A stretch of 42,292 bases of DNA from Austwickia sp. TVS 96-490-7B (GTDB lineage Bacteria > Actinomycetota > Actinomycetes > Actinomycetales > Dermatophilaceae), in contig NZ_JAHPZL010000025.1 of assembly GCF_019331795.1 (NCBI RefSeq), forward strand, positions 1 to 42,292, given 5' to 3'. This document shows, piece after piece, positions 25,290 to 34,171 of the stretch. Each line of letters starts with the position of its first letter. The first letter of the stretch is position 1. The translations under genes and the position numbers were made by a program. The notes under the pieces were generated by a model. The model had not been told where the DNA came from and did not search any database. It saw only the letters and a list, made by a program, of their open reading frames with translations.

Positions 25290-25979
25290 GTGCGAGCTAG
25301 TCTGACAATCATGCGCATTCGATTTGCACGCTATGGCGCCGTGATGTGTCTGCCACTGATCCTGGCTGCCTGCGCGGACAATTCGTCCGGTTCGCAGGCA
25401 GGAGCCTCATCAGCCAAGGCCTCCGGAGGCGGAGCAGAGTGCCCCGCCGCTGACGGGTCGGCCGCCCGTCGCACTGAATTCTCCGCTGCGCCCCCCATGT
25501 GCATCGACCCGGCGAAAACGTACACCGTGACGATGGGCACCGACGCAGGGGACATCAGCATCGAGCTGGACGCCAAAGCGGCGCCCAAGACCGTCAACAA
25601 TTTCGTCGTCCTCGCCCGCTACCACTTCTATGACGGATTGACCTTCCACCGGGTGATCCCCGGGTTCGTCGCCCAAGGCGGCGACCCTCGCGGGAGTGGC
25701 AAGGGTGGCCCTGGATATTCGTTTGCCGACGAGTTGCCTGCCGGTGGCGCCTACCAGGTGGGATCGCTGGCGATGGCGAATTCCGGGCCGGACACCAACG
25801 GTAGCCAGTTCTTCATCATCACCGGAAACCACGGTGCTGCGCTGCCGCCCAATTATTCGCTGTTTGGCAAGGTCAACTCCGGGATGGACATTGTGGAAAA
25901 GATCGCCAAGGACGGCACCCCACAGGGCACCCCCACCACCGTGCACAAGATGACAAAAGTCACCGTCACCGAGAAGTGA
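25290..25979 (+). CDS. Cyclophilin-type peptidyl-prolyl isomerase lipoprotein
   Basis: The 229-residue protein has a lipoprotein signal peptide ending in the lipobox LAAC, a low-complexity Ser/Gly/Ala linker, and a cyclophilin domain from about residue 78. It catalyses proline isomerisation on the outer face of the membrane, aiding folding of exported proteins. Domain marks are TFHRVIPGFVAQGGDP, LAMANSGPDTNGSQFFI and LFGKVNSGMDIVEKI. The bacterial-type loop is short, as in other actinobacterial secreted cyclophilins. GTG 25290 has GAGGTGAGGG upstream; ATG 25311 is an alternative in-frame start. It overlaps the MMPL gene tail to tail by 14 bp. Confidence 0.93.
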   Translation: MRASLTIMRIRFARYGAVMCLPLILAACADNSSGSQAGASSAKASGGGAECPAADGSAARRTEFSAAPPMCIDPAKTYTVTMGTDAGDISIELDAKAAPKTVNNFVVLARYHFYDGLTFHRVIPGFVAQGGDPRGSGKGGPGYSFADELPAGGAYQVGSLAMANSGPDTNGSQFFIITGNHGAALPPNYSLFGKVNSGMDIVEKIAKDGTPQGTPTTVHKMTKVTVTEK

Positions 25980-28134
25980 CCCGATCCCACCGGGAGGGCC
26001 ACCAGGTCCTCCCGGCCAGCTCATAGACCAGCCCCGGGACCAGCAGCGATCGTACGACGAAGGTGTCCAACAACACCCCGAAGGCCACCAAGAAAGCGAT
26101 CTGCGCCATAAATACCAGTGGGATCACCAACAACGCCGAGAACGTTGCCGCGAGCACTACCCCCGCTGACGTGATGACCCCGCCAGTCACCGCCACACCC
26201 ACCGCCGTCGCCGCCCGCGTGCCCCGTCGTGGCGTCTCCTCCCGGATCCGCGTCATCAGGAAGATCGAATAGTCGACCCCCAAAGCGACAAGGAAAACAA
26301 ACGCGTACAACGGGGTCACCGGGTCCGCCCCTGGGAAATCGAAAACGTGCCGAAACACCAACTCCCCAATACCCAGCGTCGCAGCGAACGACAACAGATT
26401 CGCCACGACCAACAACACCGACGCCACCAGCGAGCGCAATAACACCATCAACACCACAAACACCACAGCCAAAATTGCCGGGATCATCACCGCAAGATCC
26501 CGCTCCCCAGCAGCCCGGACATCAACAGTGACAGCACTCTGGCCACCCACCGCCAACCCCGAATCCACCCGATGCACCACATCCCGGATCTGACGCACCG
26601 TGTCCTGAGCCGCCGGTGAATCCGCCTGATCGGTCAGCGTCACCTGCATCAGCACCTTCCCATCCAGGACCACCGGCGGCATCATGTCCAAAGGCGGACG
26701 ACCAGGACGAGCCTCCGGCGGCGGCGACAACACACCCACCGCCCCCACCCCAGCAATGGCCCGCACCGCGTCACCCACCGCACCTGTCTTCTCCTGCGGT
26801 ACGACGAGCAACGCCGGCTGGCCCGTCCCGCCAGGGAAATGCTCCCGAATAGTGGCGGCGCCCTCCACTGACTCCACCGACGTCCGAAACATCTGTGACT
26901 GACTCAGACCTTCCGCGCGGAACGTCGGAGCCCAAGCCGCCGCCAACAACAACCCCACCGTCACCACCACCCACACCAGACGCGGACGCGCCGTCACCCG
27001 ACGAGCCACCCTCGCCCACAGCCCAGACCGACTCGACACCTCATCCGAACGGACATGATCAACCCGCGGAATCCGCGGCCAAAACACCCGCCGACCACCC
27101 AACACCAGCACCGCAGGCAAAAACGTCGTCGCCGCCGCTAACGCCCCAAGGATGCCTAACGCACTGATCGGCCCCAGCCCCCGAGTCCCACCCAACTGAG
27201 CACCCATCAGACACAACAACGCCAACACCACAGTCGCCGCAGACGCCAACACCGGCTCCACCGTGCCACGCCACGCAGCACGCATCGCATCCCAACACGA
27301 CTCGTACTGGTGCAACTCCTCCCGATACCGAGCCACCACCAACAACGCATAATCCGTGGCCGCACCCACCACCAAGATCGACAAAATGCCCTGACTCTGC
27401 CCAGTCACCCCAATCCGACCGCTCTGCGCCAACGGATAAATCACCGCCGCCGCCGCAGCCAACCCCACCACCGCCGACGCCAACACCACCACCGGCAACA
27501 CCGGACTGCGATACACCAACAACAAAATCACCAACACCACCGACAACGCCACCACCAACAACACACCATCAATCCCCGCGAACGCCCTCCCCACATCCGC
27601 GACCAACCCACCCGGCCCACTCACCTGCACCCGCAAATCCGACGAACTCAACTTGGCGCCAGCACCAGCACGCAACCCCTCAGCGACCGCCTCCGCACCG
27701 CTGACATCCCCCACCTTCCCCGCCACAACCTGCGCATCCGCCGTCACCGGCACCAACACCGCATGCTTGTCCTGACTGGGAATCAGCACGCCGTACGGCG
27801 CTCGCAGCAGATCGCGCAGGTGTTTGCTCTCGTCGGCGGGAACTGTCAGATCCGGCACCGATATCGCCAACCGCCGTACCCCATTGATGTCTTCCTCAGA
27901 CAATGCCTCCCCGGAGCTTCTCGTCACCACCACTAGGAACGGCAAACCCTGGCCGGAAGTGAACGCTTCTGCTTGTTCAGCGGCTCGCCGCGATTCGGCA
28001 TCCACCGGCAAGAACGACGCTTGGTCGTTTTTTTGCAAGCCGGACAGCGCCCCCACCAGTGGGCCGCCGACCCCACCCAGCACGAGCCACGCGATCACCA
28101 CGAGCAATGCCAGTCCTGTGAAACGCCGAGTCAT
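25966..28134 (-). CDS. MMPL/RND-family transporter
   Basis: The 722-residue membrane protein has the actinobacterial MMPL layout. It has an N-terminal helix (LALLVVIAWLVLGGVGG), an extracellular domain (about 35-190), a six-helix block including SILVVGAATDYALLVVARYREEL, a second extracellular domain (about 410-550), and a second block with FVFLVALGVDYSIFLMTRIREE. The repeated GxxxDY(S/A) motifs are the proton-relay positions. Such proteins export lipids or drugs. The substrate is unknown, and no lipid synthesis gene is adjacent. It is divergent from nagB across a 140-bp gap. Confidence 0.9.
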   Translation of the reverse strand: MTRRFTGLALLVVIAWLVLGGVGGPLVGALSGLQKNDQASFLPVDAESRRAAEQAEAFTSGQGLPFLVVVTRSSGEALSEEDINGVRRLAISVPDLTVPADESKHLRDLLRAPYGVLIPSQDKHAVLVPVTADAQVVAGKVGDVSGAEAVAEGLRAGAGAKLSSSDLRVQVSGPGGLVADVGRAFAGIDGVLLVVALSVVLVILLLVYRSPVLPVVVLASAVVGLAAAAAVIYPLAQSGRIGVTGQSQGILSILVVGAATDYALLVVARYREELHQYESCWDAMRAAWRGTVEPVLASAATVVLALLCLMGAQLGGTRGLGPISALGILGALAAATTFLPAVLVLGGRRVFWPRIPRVDHVRSDEVSSRSGLWARVARRVTARPRLVWVVVTVGLLLAAAWAPTFRAEGLSQSQMFRTSVESVEGAATIREHFPGGTGQPALLVVPQEKTGAVGDAVRAIAGVGAVGVLSPPPEARPGRPPLDMMPPVVLDGKVLMQVTLTDQADSPAAQDTVRQIRDVVHRVDSGLAVGGQSAVTVDVRAAGERDLAVMIPAILAVVFVVLMVLLRSLVASVLLVVANLLSFAATLGIGELVFRHVFDFPGADPVTPLYAFVFLVALGVDYSIFLMTRIREETPRRGTRAATAVGVAVTGGVITSAGVVLAATFSALLVIPLVFMAQIAFLVAFGVLLDTFVVRSLLVPGLVYELAGRTWWPSRWDRVTSR

Positions 28135-28274
28135 GACGCCCTCCCCGGAAACCGGTCTGATACATCGAGACTGACAGATCCACCCCTGCGATGGGGCATC
28201 AACGGTGTCTCTGCACGCCTGACAGAATCGAACTCGCCGACACAGCAGTCGCCACCGTCGAGGAAGGGACGTCC

Positions 28275-29060
28275 ATGGAGGTCGTCATCTGTCAGGACGT
28301 CGAGCAGGCCGCCGAGCGCGCCGCCGACGCCATCACCGCCCTTTTCGTCGCCCACCCGGACGCCGTGCTGGGGGTAGCCACCGGGTCAAGTCCGTTAGGT
28401 ATCTATGCGGCCCTCGGCCGGCGTGTCGCCGACGGCCAAGTCAGCTTGGCGCTGGCGTCGGCGTACATGCTTGACGAATACGTGGGACTAGCTGCCGATC
28501 ACCCCGAGCGATATCGCAACGTCATCGAACGAGAATTCGTGGCGCGTGTCGATATCGATCCGAGCCGAGTCCATGGACCAGACGGCCTGGCTGATGATCT
28601 CCCCGCAGCCTGCGCCGCCTATGAGCAATCCATCGCCGCCGATGGAGGGATCGACTTGCAGATCCTTGGGATCGGCACCGACGGGCATATCGCGTTTAAT
28701 GAGCCAGGCAGCTCGCTAGCCTCCAGGACTCGCATCAAAACCTTGACCTGCCAAACTCGGGCCGACAATGCCCGTTTTTTTGGTGGAAATCTGGACCAGG
28801 TCCCCACGCATTGCCTCACCCAAGGCATCGGCACCATCATGGACGCTCGCCACCTCCTGCTCGTCGCTACCGGACGCGCCAAAGCTGAAGCCGTCCATCA
28901 CCTCGTCGAGGGGCCCATCAGTGCGATGTGGCCAGCCACTATCTTGCAAATGCATCCATATGTCACCGTCCTCCTTGATGATGCTGCCGCGTCACGTTTG
29001 CAACTGTCGTCATATTTCAAAGAGACGTACGACGCCAAACCTGCCTGGCAAGACTTGTGA
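28275..29060 (+). CDS. nagB: Glucosamine-6-phosphate deaminase NagB
   Basis: The 261-residue enzyme converts glucosamine-6-phosphate to fructose-6-phosphate and ammonia, the last step of sialic acid and GlcNAc use. Motifs are GVATGSSPLGIYAAL (phosphate loop), YMLDEYVGLAADHPERYRN with the catalytic Asp, LGIGTDGHIAFNEPGSS with Asp and His of the active site, and the lid-type TCQTRADNARFFGG region. ATG 28275 has GGAAGGGAC upstream. nagA, which would link NanE's product to this step, is not in the window. It is about 12 kb from the nan genes, so it is separately transcribed. Confidence 0.95.
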   Translation: MEVVICQDVEQAAERAADAITALFVAHPDAVLGVATGSSPLGIYAALGRRVADGQVSLALASAYMLDEYVGLAADHPERYRNVIEREFVARVDIDPSRVHGPDGLADDLPAACAAYEQSIAADGGIDLQILGIGTDGHIAFNEPGSSLASRTRIKTLTCQTRADNARFFGGNLDQVPTHCLTQGIGTIMDARHLLLVATGRAKAEAVHHLVEGPISAMWPATILQMHPYVTVLLDDAAASRLQLSSYFKETYDAKPAWQDL

Positions 29061-29092
29061 TTCGGTAGGCGTGACGGGAGCTGTAGATAGAT

Positions 29093-29147
29093 ACAGTTTC
29101 GGCGGATGTCTGTCATGGTGCGGATGAGACACATCCGCCGAAACTGT
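29093..29147 (+). terminator. Perfect 17-bp inverted repeat after nagB
   Basis: ACAGTTTCGGCGGATGT (29093-29109) and ACATCCGCCGAAACTGT (29131-29147) pair perfectly across a 21-base loop, starting 32 bp after the nagB stop. No T-run follows. It most likely ends the nagB transcript. The remaining bases up to 29458 hold a weak promoter and a palindrome but no gene. Confidence 0.7.
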
Positions 29148-29223
29148 TACCTCCCTCTGAATTTCGTTGACAAACAGGTGATTTCACGGAGGAGAAGTTG
29201 CCGCTCGGGGTCAGAAGCTCACC

Positions 29224-29252
29224 TTGACAAAAACGTGACCAGAAAGTATTTG
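29224..29252 (+). promoter_or_regulatory. Possible sigma-70-type promoter
   Basis: TTGACA (29224-29229) is followed after 17 bp by TATTTG (29247-29252). The -35 box is perfect and the -10 weak. It would drive the lipoprotein/ABC operon with a roughly 200-base leader. Confidence 0.35.
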
Positions 29253-29367
29253 ACATCACTGTGAGCAACCTGTGAAGATCATCGCCATCGGGGGCATAAG
29301 TAGGCAGTGCAGCCGATGTGCAATGCCGACGATCTCCAAAGAATCGCTGGGGTTTTCCTGCGATAGC

Positions 29368-29383
29368 TTCCCATGCATGGGAA
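29368..29383. promoter_or_regulatory. 16-bp perfect palindrome upstream of the export operon
   Basis: TTCCCATGCATGGGAA lies 75 bp upstream of the lipoprotein start, inside the likely leader or promoter. Its perfect symmetry suggests binding of a dimeric regulator, which is not identified. Confidence 0.4.
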
Positions 29384-29458
29384 TAGCCCGCGTTTGACTC
29401 AAGCCGGGCTGCGCCGTGGCTGACCTCCGCCTGTGAACGATGAAGGTGAATCGCATAA

Positions 29459-30379
29459 ATGCGCCGACCAGACATGCTGAATAAATCCTTTGCGGTGGCA
29501 GCCAGTGCAGTATTTGTTGCTGCGCTGACTGGCTGCTCAGTCGATAGCTCTGCTGGTCCAGTGAGCCCAGCTGATGCAGCTAAGGCCTCATCTGCCTGGG
29601 TGGAGATCCAGCAGCGCAAGGAGGAAGTTTCCAATCTGGAGACTTTGATCGCTAAGAAATGCATGAAGGACGCTCATTACAAGGTCTTCCCTTCGCCCAT
29701 TAAGGCAATCCCCGATGTTGTTCCCGAAGGGACGCTAAGTCTCACTGAAGGGGAAGCTAAGAAAAATGGTTATCGCCTCTCTGAAGTGACAGGGAATCCT
29801 GAAAAGGATGATGATGATGGAAATTTGGAGTGGGAAAATTCTACTCAGGAATATAAAAAGAAGTATTCGGTTGCATATTTTGGCGATGATGCCAGCAGTG
29901 TGAGCTATTCTTCTCCGCAAGGAGAAACCTCGATCTCGACCACCGGCTGTCTTGCCGAGGCTCGAAAAACTCTGTATGGCGACTTGGAGCGCATGCTTCG
30001 ATTGGGTTGGATCGAATCGAATGAGCTGAAGCCGCTAGTTGGTAAGAAGGTCTCTGCTGATCCTGATCTGGCTGATGTCCACAAAAAGTGGAGCTCGTGC
30101 ATGAAAGAGAAAAACTTTCAATACGGCGAGCCTGCGCAGGCCAGGAAAGCGGTGGTCAGCCTTTATGAGAAGGGCGAGCGCGAAAAGGCAAAGTCTCAAG
30201 AAATGGAGACCGCTCTCGCGGATGCTCAGTGTCAGCAGGTGAGCGGTTACGTTGCTACTTACCAAGCTGTAGAGAAAAAAGCCACCGGAGAGGTTTACGG
30301 CAAGAAGGTTGAGGATATTGTCGCCTGGCGGGACATGCTGATTAAAGCTCGAGAAAACGGTCTGGCTGCCCTTCGATGA
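29459..30379 (+). CDS. Lipoprotein of a MacAB-like export operon, unknown function
   Basis: The 306-residue protein has a lipoprotein signal peptide (hydrophobic stretch, then the lipobox ALTGC). The mature part is charged, mostly helical, with a Lys/Glu-rich likely coiled-coil (QQRKEEVSNLETLIAKKCM, and later EKGEREKAKSQEME) and four mature-region Cys that could make two disulfides. Base composition is AT-richer than its neighbours around 29750-29900. It overlaps the next gene by 4 bp, so it belongs to the export operon, perhaps as a substrate-side or sensor component. No domain is recognised. ATG 29474 is an alternative start. Confidence 0.75.
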   Translation: MRRPDMLNKSFAVAASAVFVAALTGCSVDSSAGPVSPADAAKASSAWVEIQQRKEEVSNLETLIAKKCMKDAHYKVFPSPIKAIPDVVPEGTLSLTEGEAKKNGYRLSEVTGNPEKDDDDGNLEWENSTQEYKKKYSVAYFGDDASSVSYSSPQGETSISTTGCLAEARKTLYGDLERMLRLGWIESNELKPLVGKKVSADPDLADVHKKWSSCMKEKNFQYGEPAQARKAVVSLYEKGEREKAKSQEMETALADAQCQQVSGYVATYQAVEKKATGEVYGKKVEDIVAWRDMLIKARENGLAALR

Positions 30380-31587
30380 CTCGGGGAGGACTGCTCTGGA
30401 AAAAACGAGGTGTGCGAGTGGTCTCCACCATGGTGGCGGGGACCGCGCTCCTCGCCACCGGTCTCTACGTCGTATCGACCAAGGCAGTTAGTCCGGCGCA
30501 AAAGGCGGCGACATCTCGACCGCCTCAAGCCTCGCGTCTCACTGCGACTGTGGAGATCAAACAACCCGCTGAACGCATCGCTCTGCGAGGCAAGGTCACC
30601 CGTGAAGGCACTCGGCAGGTTGTCGTCAAGGGCAAATCCCCTGGTGAGCAGGTAGTCACCAAGCTCTACCTTGATCCACAACGGCCCTTCCAAGCGCCAG
30701 CCCTCATCGCCGACGTCTCCGGCAAGCCGATCGTGGCCCTTGTCGGTGACTTCCCGCTCTACCGAGATATTGCACTCAAAGATTCCGGTCCTGACGTGGC
30801 GCAACTCCAAAAAGCCCTCCTCGGCTACGGCCCAGGCTGCCGCGTTACCGGGACCTACGACGCGTGCACCGCCGCAGCAAAAAACGCGCTCATGGCCCGA
30901 CTCGGTATCACCTCAACCCGGGCAGCCAAGGGCACCACAGGAGTCAGCCAAAGCGACATCGTCTTTGTCCCAGCAGGTCGCCTCGCAGTCGACAAAACTC
31001 ACGTCAAAGTGGGCGACACTCTCAACGGCCCACTCCTCACCGTGTCCTACGGGGAAGCCCGCGTCACCGCTGACATCCCCGAGTCGATGACTGACGCCGC
31101 CAACCAATGGCAGCCTGGAAGCCCCGCCACCATGCGCGGCGCCAACGGCCAGGTCACCTTGAAATTACATCGAGTGCAACGCGCCGCCGCGGCAGCAACC
31201 AACGCTACCGGGCCAACTGGATCCCCAGAAGGTGGGAAAGAACGACCCAACGAAGGCCAATCCGACAACGACACGCCACAAGCAGTGTTGACCGGTCCTA
31301 GCGGGGAGCTCACCGCCGCTGGCACCGGCCAGTTCCCCGTCACTCTCACCGTCAAAACCGCGCCACGCCCCGAGCTGACCGTCCCTGTCAGCGCCATCTG
31401 GACGGACCCCTCCGGAGCCCGCTATCTCCGCCGGGTCATCAATGAGGAATCCGACGAAAAAATTCCCCTCCTCACCGCTGAAAACTGGGGTGGATGGGTG
31501 CAAGTCACCCCCACCACCCCAGGAACTCTGAAAGAAGGGGACTCCGTTCTCGTCGGCTACCAGGACCAAGGCGCCAGCAGTCCATGA
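30376..31587 (+). CDS. Membrane-anchored adaptor (HlyD/MacA-like with peptidoglycan-binding-like segment)
   Basis: The 403-residue protein has one N-terminal membrane helix (about 14-36) and an extracytoplasmic part. A segment around 125-165 (SGPDVAQLQKALLGYGPGC, then TGTYDACTAAAKNALMARLG) looks like a peptidoglycan-binding repeat. It is followed by adaptor-type beta domains and a Gly/Asn/Pro-rich insertion near 270-310. Proteins of this build usually sit beside an ATPase and an FtsX-type permease and link the exporter to the wall. It overlaps both neighbours by 4 bp. Confidence 0.75.
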   Translation: MTRGGLLWKKRGVRVVSTMVAGTALLATGLYVVSTKAVSPAQKAATSRPPQASRLTATVEIKQPAERIALRGKVTREGTRQVVVKGKSPGEQVVTKLYLDPQRPFQAPALIADVSGKPIVALVGDFPLYRDIALKDSGPDVAQLQKALLGYGPGCRVTGTYDACTAAAKNALMARLGITSTRAAKGTTGVSQSDIVFVPAGRLAVDKTHVKVGDTLNGPLLTVSYGEARVTADIPESMTDAANQWQPGSPATMRGANGQVTLKLHRVQRAAAAATNATGPTGSPEGGKERPNEGQSDNDTPQAVLTGPSGELTAAGTGQFPVTLTVKTAPRPELTVPVSAIWTDPSGARYLRRVINEESDEKIPLLTAENWGGWVQVTPTTPGTLKEGDSVLVGYQDQGASSP

Positions 31588-32300
31588 CCGACACGGTGGC
31601 GACATCACCAGACGCATCGCTTTCCCTCCGCGATATCACCAGGGTCTACCAAGGCCCGCCACCCGTCACCGCTCTTGCTGGGGTCGCCATGGACCTCCAC
31701 GGCGGACAAATGTGCTGCCTCACCGGAGCATCTGGGTCAGGGAAATCCACCCTGCTCAACATCCTCGGCATGATCGACACCCCCACAGCAGGCGCTTATC
31801 TCCTCAACGGTCAAGCCGTCCACGACCTTGATGAACGCGCCCAAGCACAGGTACGGCGTACCCGCATCGGTTTTGTCTTTCAAGCGTTCCACCTCATCCC
31901 GCACCTGACGGTCCTCGACAACGTGTGCTTGCCAATGATGCTGAACCGCGTGCCAGTGCGGCAACGACGAGAACAGGCAATGGCAGGACTCGAAGAAATG
32001 GGCTTAACCCATCGCAGCACCGCCAACCCGAAATCTCTTTCCGGCGGCGAAATGCAACGCGTCGCGATCGCCAGAGCCCTCGTCATGTCACCCACAGTGC
32101 TGCTTTGCGACGAGCCGACCGGCAACCTCGACCGACGTAACTCAGCTGCGGTCCTCGACGTCATTCAAGGGCTGCGAGCCCCGTCCCGGATCATCGTCAT
32201 GGTCACCCACGACCCTGAAGTCGCAGCACTCGGTGACATGGAGGTGGTGTTAGCAGATGGCGCAGTCGAAAAGACCCGCATCCGGACCCACGATTCCTGA
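31584..32300 (+). CDS. ABC transporter ATPase (MacB/LolD type)
   Basis: The 238-residue ATPase has Walker A GASGSGKST, a Q-loop (IGFVFQAFHLIPHLTVLDNV), signature LSGGEMQRV, Walker B VLLCDEPTGNLD and H-loop VTHD. The DEPTGNLD form marks the MacB/LolD/FtsE group, which powers mechanotransmission rather than import. ATG 31584 overlaps the adaptor stop by 4 bp; the open frame before it is shadow. Its last 44 bp overlap the permease gene. Confidence 0.92.
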   Translation: MTDTVATSPDASLSLRDITRVYQGPPPVTALAGVAMDLHGGQMCCLTGASGSGKSTLLNILGMIDTPTAGAYLLNGQAVHDLDERAQAQVRRTRIGFVFQAFHLIPHLTVLDNVCLPMMLNRVPVRQRREQAMAGLEEMGLTHRSTANPKSLSGGEMQRVAIARALVMSPTVLLCDEPTGNLDRRNSAAVLDVIQGLRAPSRIIVMVTHDPEVAALGDMEVVLADGAVEKTRIRTHDS

Positions 32301-33447
32301 CCTATTGCGAGACAGTTTCCTCACCATACTTGGCCGCACCGGCAGCGCCATCCGCACCGCATGCGGGGTGAGCATCGGCATTGCAGCTGCCGTAGCGACC
32401 CTGATTATTTCGACCAGCGCAGCAGGAGCCATCAGCGACCGGTTTGACGAACGCGCCGCGACACGCGTCACCGCCATCCAACCCAGCAACGAACAACACT
32501 GCATCGATACCGCCACGGCCCAACGAGCCACCCAGGTCAACGGCGTGATCGTAGCCGGAGGCCTCTGCCAGAAGGCGTCATTAACCGCAGTGACCTTCCC
32601 CGAAGCACCGCCATTCGGCGCAAAACATGACCTGCACACGGCGTACGTCGACGCCTCTACAGCTGACGCCTTGTCGCTGGTGATCGAGTCAGGTCGATTC
32701 TTCGACGCCGCCATGGTGCAGCAACGACATCGAGTAGCCGTCGTCGACATCGTTGCGGCCAAAGAGATAGGTCTCACCTGGCCGGTGCAACAGCAATCGC
32801 TGTGGATTGACGGCTTTTCTTACCACATCATTGGGGTGACCTCCGATCCGTCCGGAGCCGTGACTGGTCGCGTGCTGATCCCGTCATGGGCGGCGCCCCC
32901 CAAGGCTGACATTCACGGTTCCGTCATCGTACGGACAGCACTGGGAGCAGCTGACCAGGTCGCGGCAGAATTGCCGTTGGCATTGGATCCGTCCCGCCCG
33001 ACGTTTTACAAAACTTTGGTGCAAGCATCCCTGGGACAGCTACGTGAAGAAGTCTCTCAGGAAACTCAATTCCTTGTCCTGGGGTTGTCCCTCGTATCGT
33101 TGCTGGTCGGCGCGATTGGAGTGGCAAACACCATGTTGATCGCAGTCTTGGAACGGCGCGCCGAAATCGGGTTGCGGGTCGCCCTCGGATCGACTAAACG
33201 AACCATCGCAGCACTCTTTTTCATCGAAGGCGCGTACGTCGGTGCACTGGGCGGGGTGATCGGAGTGATCACCGGGGTGTTGGTCAGTTTGTCAGTTTGT
33301 GTTTATCGCGGATGGATCGCCGTGCTGGACGTGCGTGTGTGTGTGGTGGGTTTGCTCGTGGGAGCGCTGGTTGGGATGCTTGCCGCAGTGTGGCCAGCAG
33401 TCCGGGCAGCGCAAGTCAGCCCAGCAGCCAGTCTTCGCGGTCTGTGA
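32257..33447 (+). CDS. FtsX/MacB-type ABC permease
   Basis: The 396-residue permease has the MacB topology: helix 1 (about 30-60), a large extracytoplasmic domain with a Cys pair (EQHCIDTATAQ and GLCQKAS), then three C-terminal helices. The family motif NTMLIAVLERRAEIGLRVALG leads into LFFIEGAYVGALGGVIG and the terminal LAAVWPAVRAAQVSPAASLRGL. It would move a lipid, peptide or drug out of the membrane with the ATPase and adaptor encoded upstream. The 44-bp overlap with the ATPase gene implies coupling. Confidence 0.88.
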   Translation: MAQSKRPASGPTIPDLLRDSFLTILGRTGSAIRTACGVSIGIAAAVATLIISTSAAGAISDRFDERAATRVTAIQPSNEQHCIDTATAQRATQVNGVIVAGGLCQKASLTAVTFPEAPPFGAKHDLHTAYVDASTADALSLVIESGRFFDAAMVQQRHRVAVVDIVAAKEIGLTWPVQQQSLWIDGFSYHIIGVTSDPSGAVTGRVLIPSWAAPPKADIHGSVIVRTALGAADQVAAELPLALDPSRPTFYKTLVQASLGQLREEVSQETQFLVLGLSLVSLLVGAIGVANTMLIAVLERRAEIGLRVALGSTKRTIAALFFIEGAYVGALGGVIGVITGVLVSLSVCVYRGWIAVLDVRVCVVGLLVGALVGMLAAVWPAVRAAQVSPAASLRGL

Positions 33448-33606
33448 CCGGCGACCAGCGCTACTGACGAAATTTCAACAAGTCGTGCGGGCAGAGTTCA
33501 CCTCTGCCTGCTATGAGCTGAACTTTGATGTGATCACCCTGGCGAAAGTTGTTGCACATTAAAGTAGTGCGGGCGTCTTTGGGTTTTTAGTGATGACCTG
33601 TCAGAG

Positions 33607-33819
33607 GTGTGGGGGGTGACCCCAAAACTCGCGCGATCTGTACTACAGTCAAATTCTGTGAGTGTGGCTACACGGGCTTACGTCAAGGTTGCCGCACGCT
33701 CCCTTGGATATGACCTGAAGATGTTGGCATCTCCAAAAAACCTGTTCAAGATTCATCTCTTGGGCAGTATTGATCCGCAGGTTAGAACTTCCCTTGGGTT
33801 AAGGATCAGGAATAAATAA
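33607..33819 (+). CDS. Doubtful short ORF in an AT-richer gap
   Basis: A 70-codon frame from GTG 33607 (or GTG 33658, giving 53 codons) encodes a basic peptide (AARSLGYDLKMLASPKNLFK). Ribosome binding sites are weak and composition is AT-richer than neighbours. It may be a remnant of a transferred gene. Confidence 0.2.
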   Translation: MWGVTPKLARSVLQSNSVSVATRAYVKVAARSLGYDLKMLASPKNLFKIHLLGSIDPQVRTSLGLRIRNK

Positions 33820-33888
33820 GCTCTGCAAGATCAGTTGCCGAAAGGTGATCTGCCCCCAATTCTCTCTACTGAAGGGACTGAAAAGGAA

Positions 33889-34149
33889 ATGGTGGAACAT
33901 CCTCAAAATAAGGTGAAAGAGACTAATAACTTCGTAGGTTCAATGGCTTCATTTTTATACATTTTCCATTTGGTGGCCGCTAGGTTTACTAGTCGTGATA
34001 GCTTTATTTCATTAGTTTTTCTCGTGATTGGCGTGGCCATCGTTGCTGCTCGGATCGTCAAAATTAAATGCGATCTATCTACGTTCACTCTCACGTTTTC
34101 AATGGCCGTCCTGTTTGGGCTGCTGCTTTCCGTACGAGCTTTTCTGTAG
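33889..34149 (+). CDS. Small membrane protein ORF, unknown
   Basis: The 86-residue ORF from ATG 33889 has two or three hydrophobic segments (FVGSMASFLYIFHLVAA, then FISLVFLVIGVAIVAARIV, then LTFSMAVLFGLLLSV). TTG 33835 would add 18 residues. The AT-richer composition differs from the flanks, hinting at transfer. It converges with the lipoprotein gene. The gap 33448-33606 shows nothing. Confidence 0.4.
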   Translation: MVEHPQNKVKETNNFVGSMASFLYIFHLVAARFTSRDSFISLVFLVIGVAIVAARIVKIKCDLSTFTLTFSMAVLFGLLLSVRAFL

Positions 34150-34171
34150 AGCACCTGCAGGTCAGGGCGGG

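Noticed and set aside
26300-27600. Stretches of repeated CACCACC/CAACACC-like bases, considered as tandem repeats or a CRISPR array
   Set aside because: There is no regular unit or spacing; they encode Val/Gly/Leu-rich membrane segments of the MMPL protein. No CRISPR array is seen in the window.
27310-27936. His/Arg/Gln-rich plus-strand frame with repeated HHRR patterns
   Set aside because: It is antisense to the MMPL gene; the repeats reflect codon use on the other strand.
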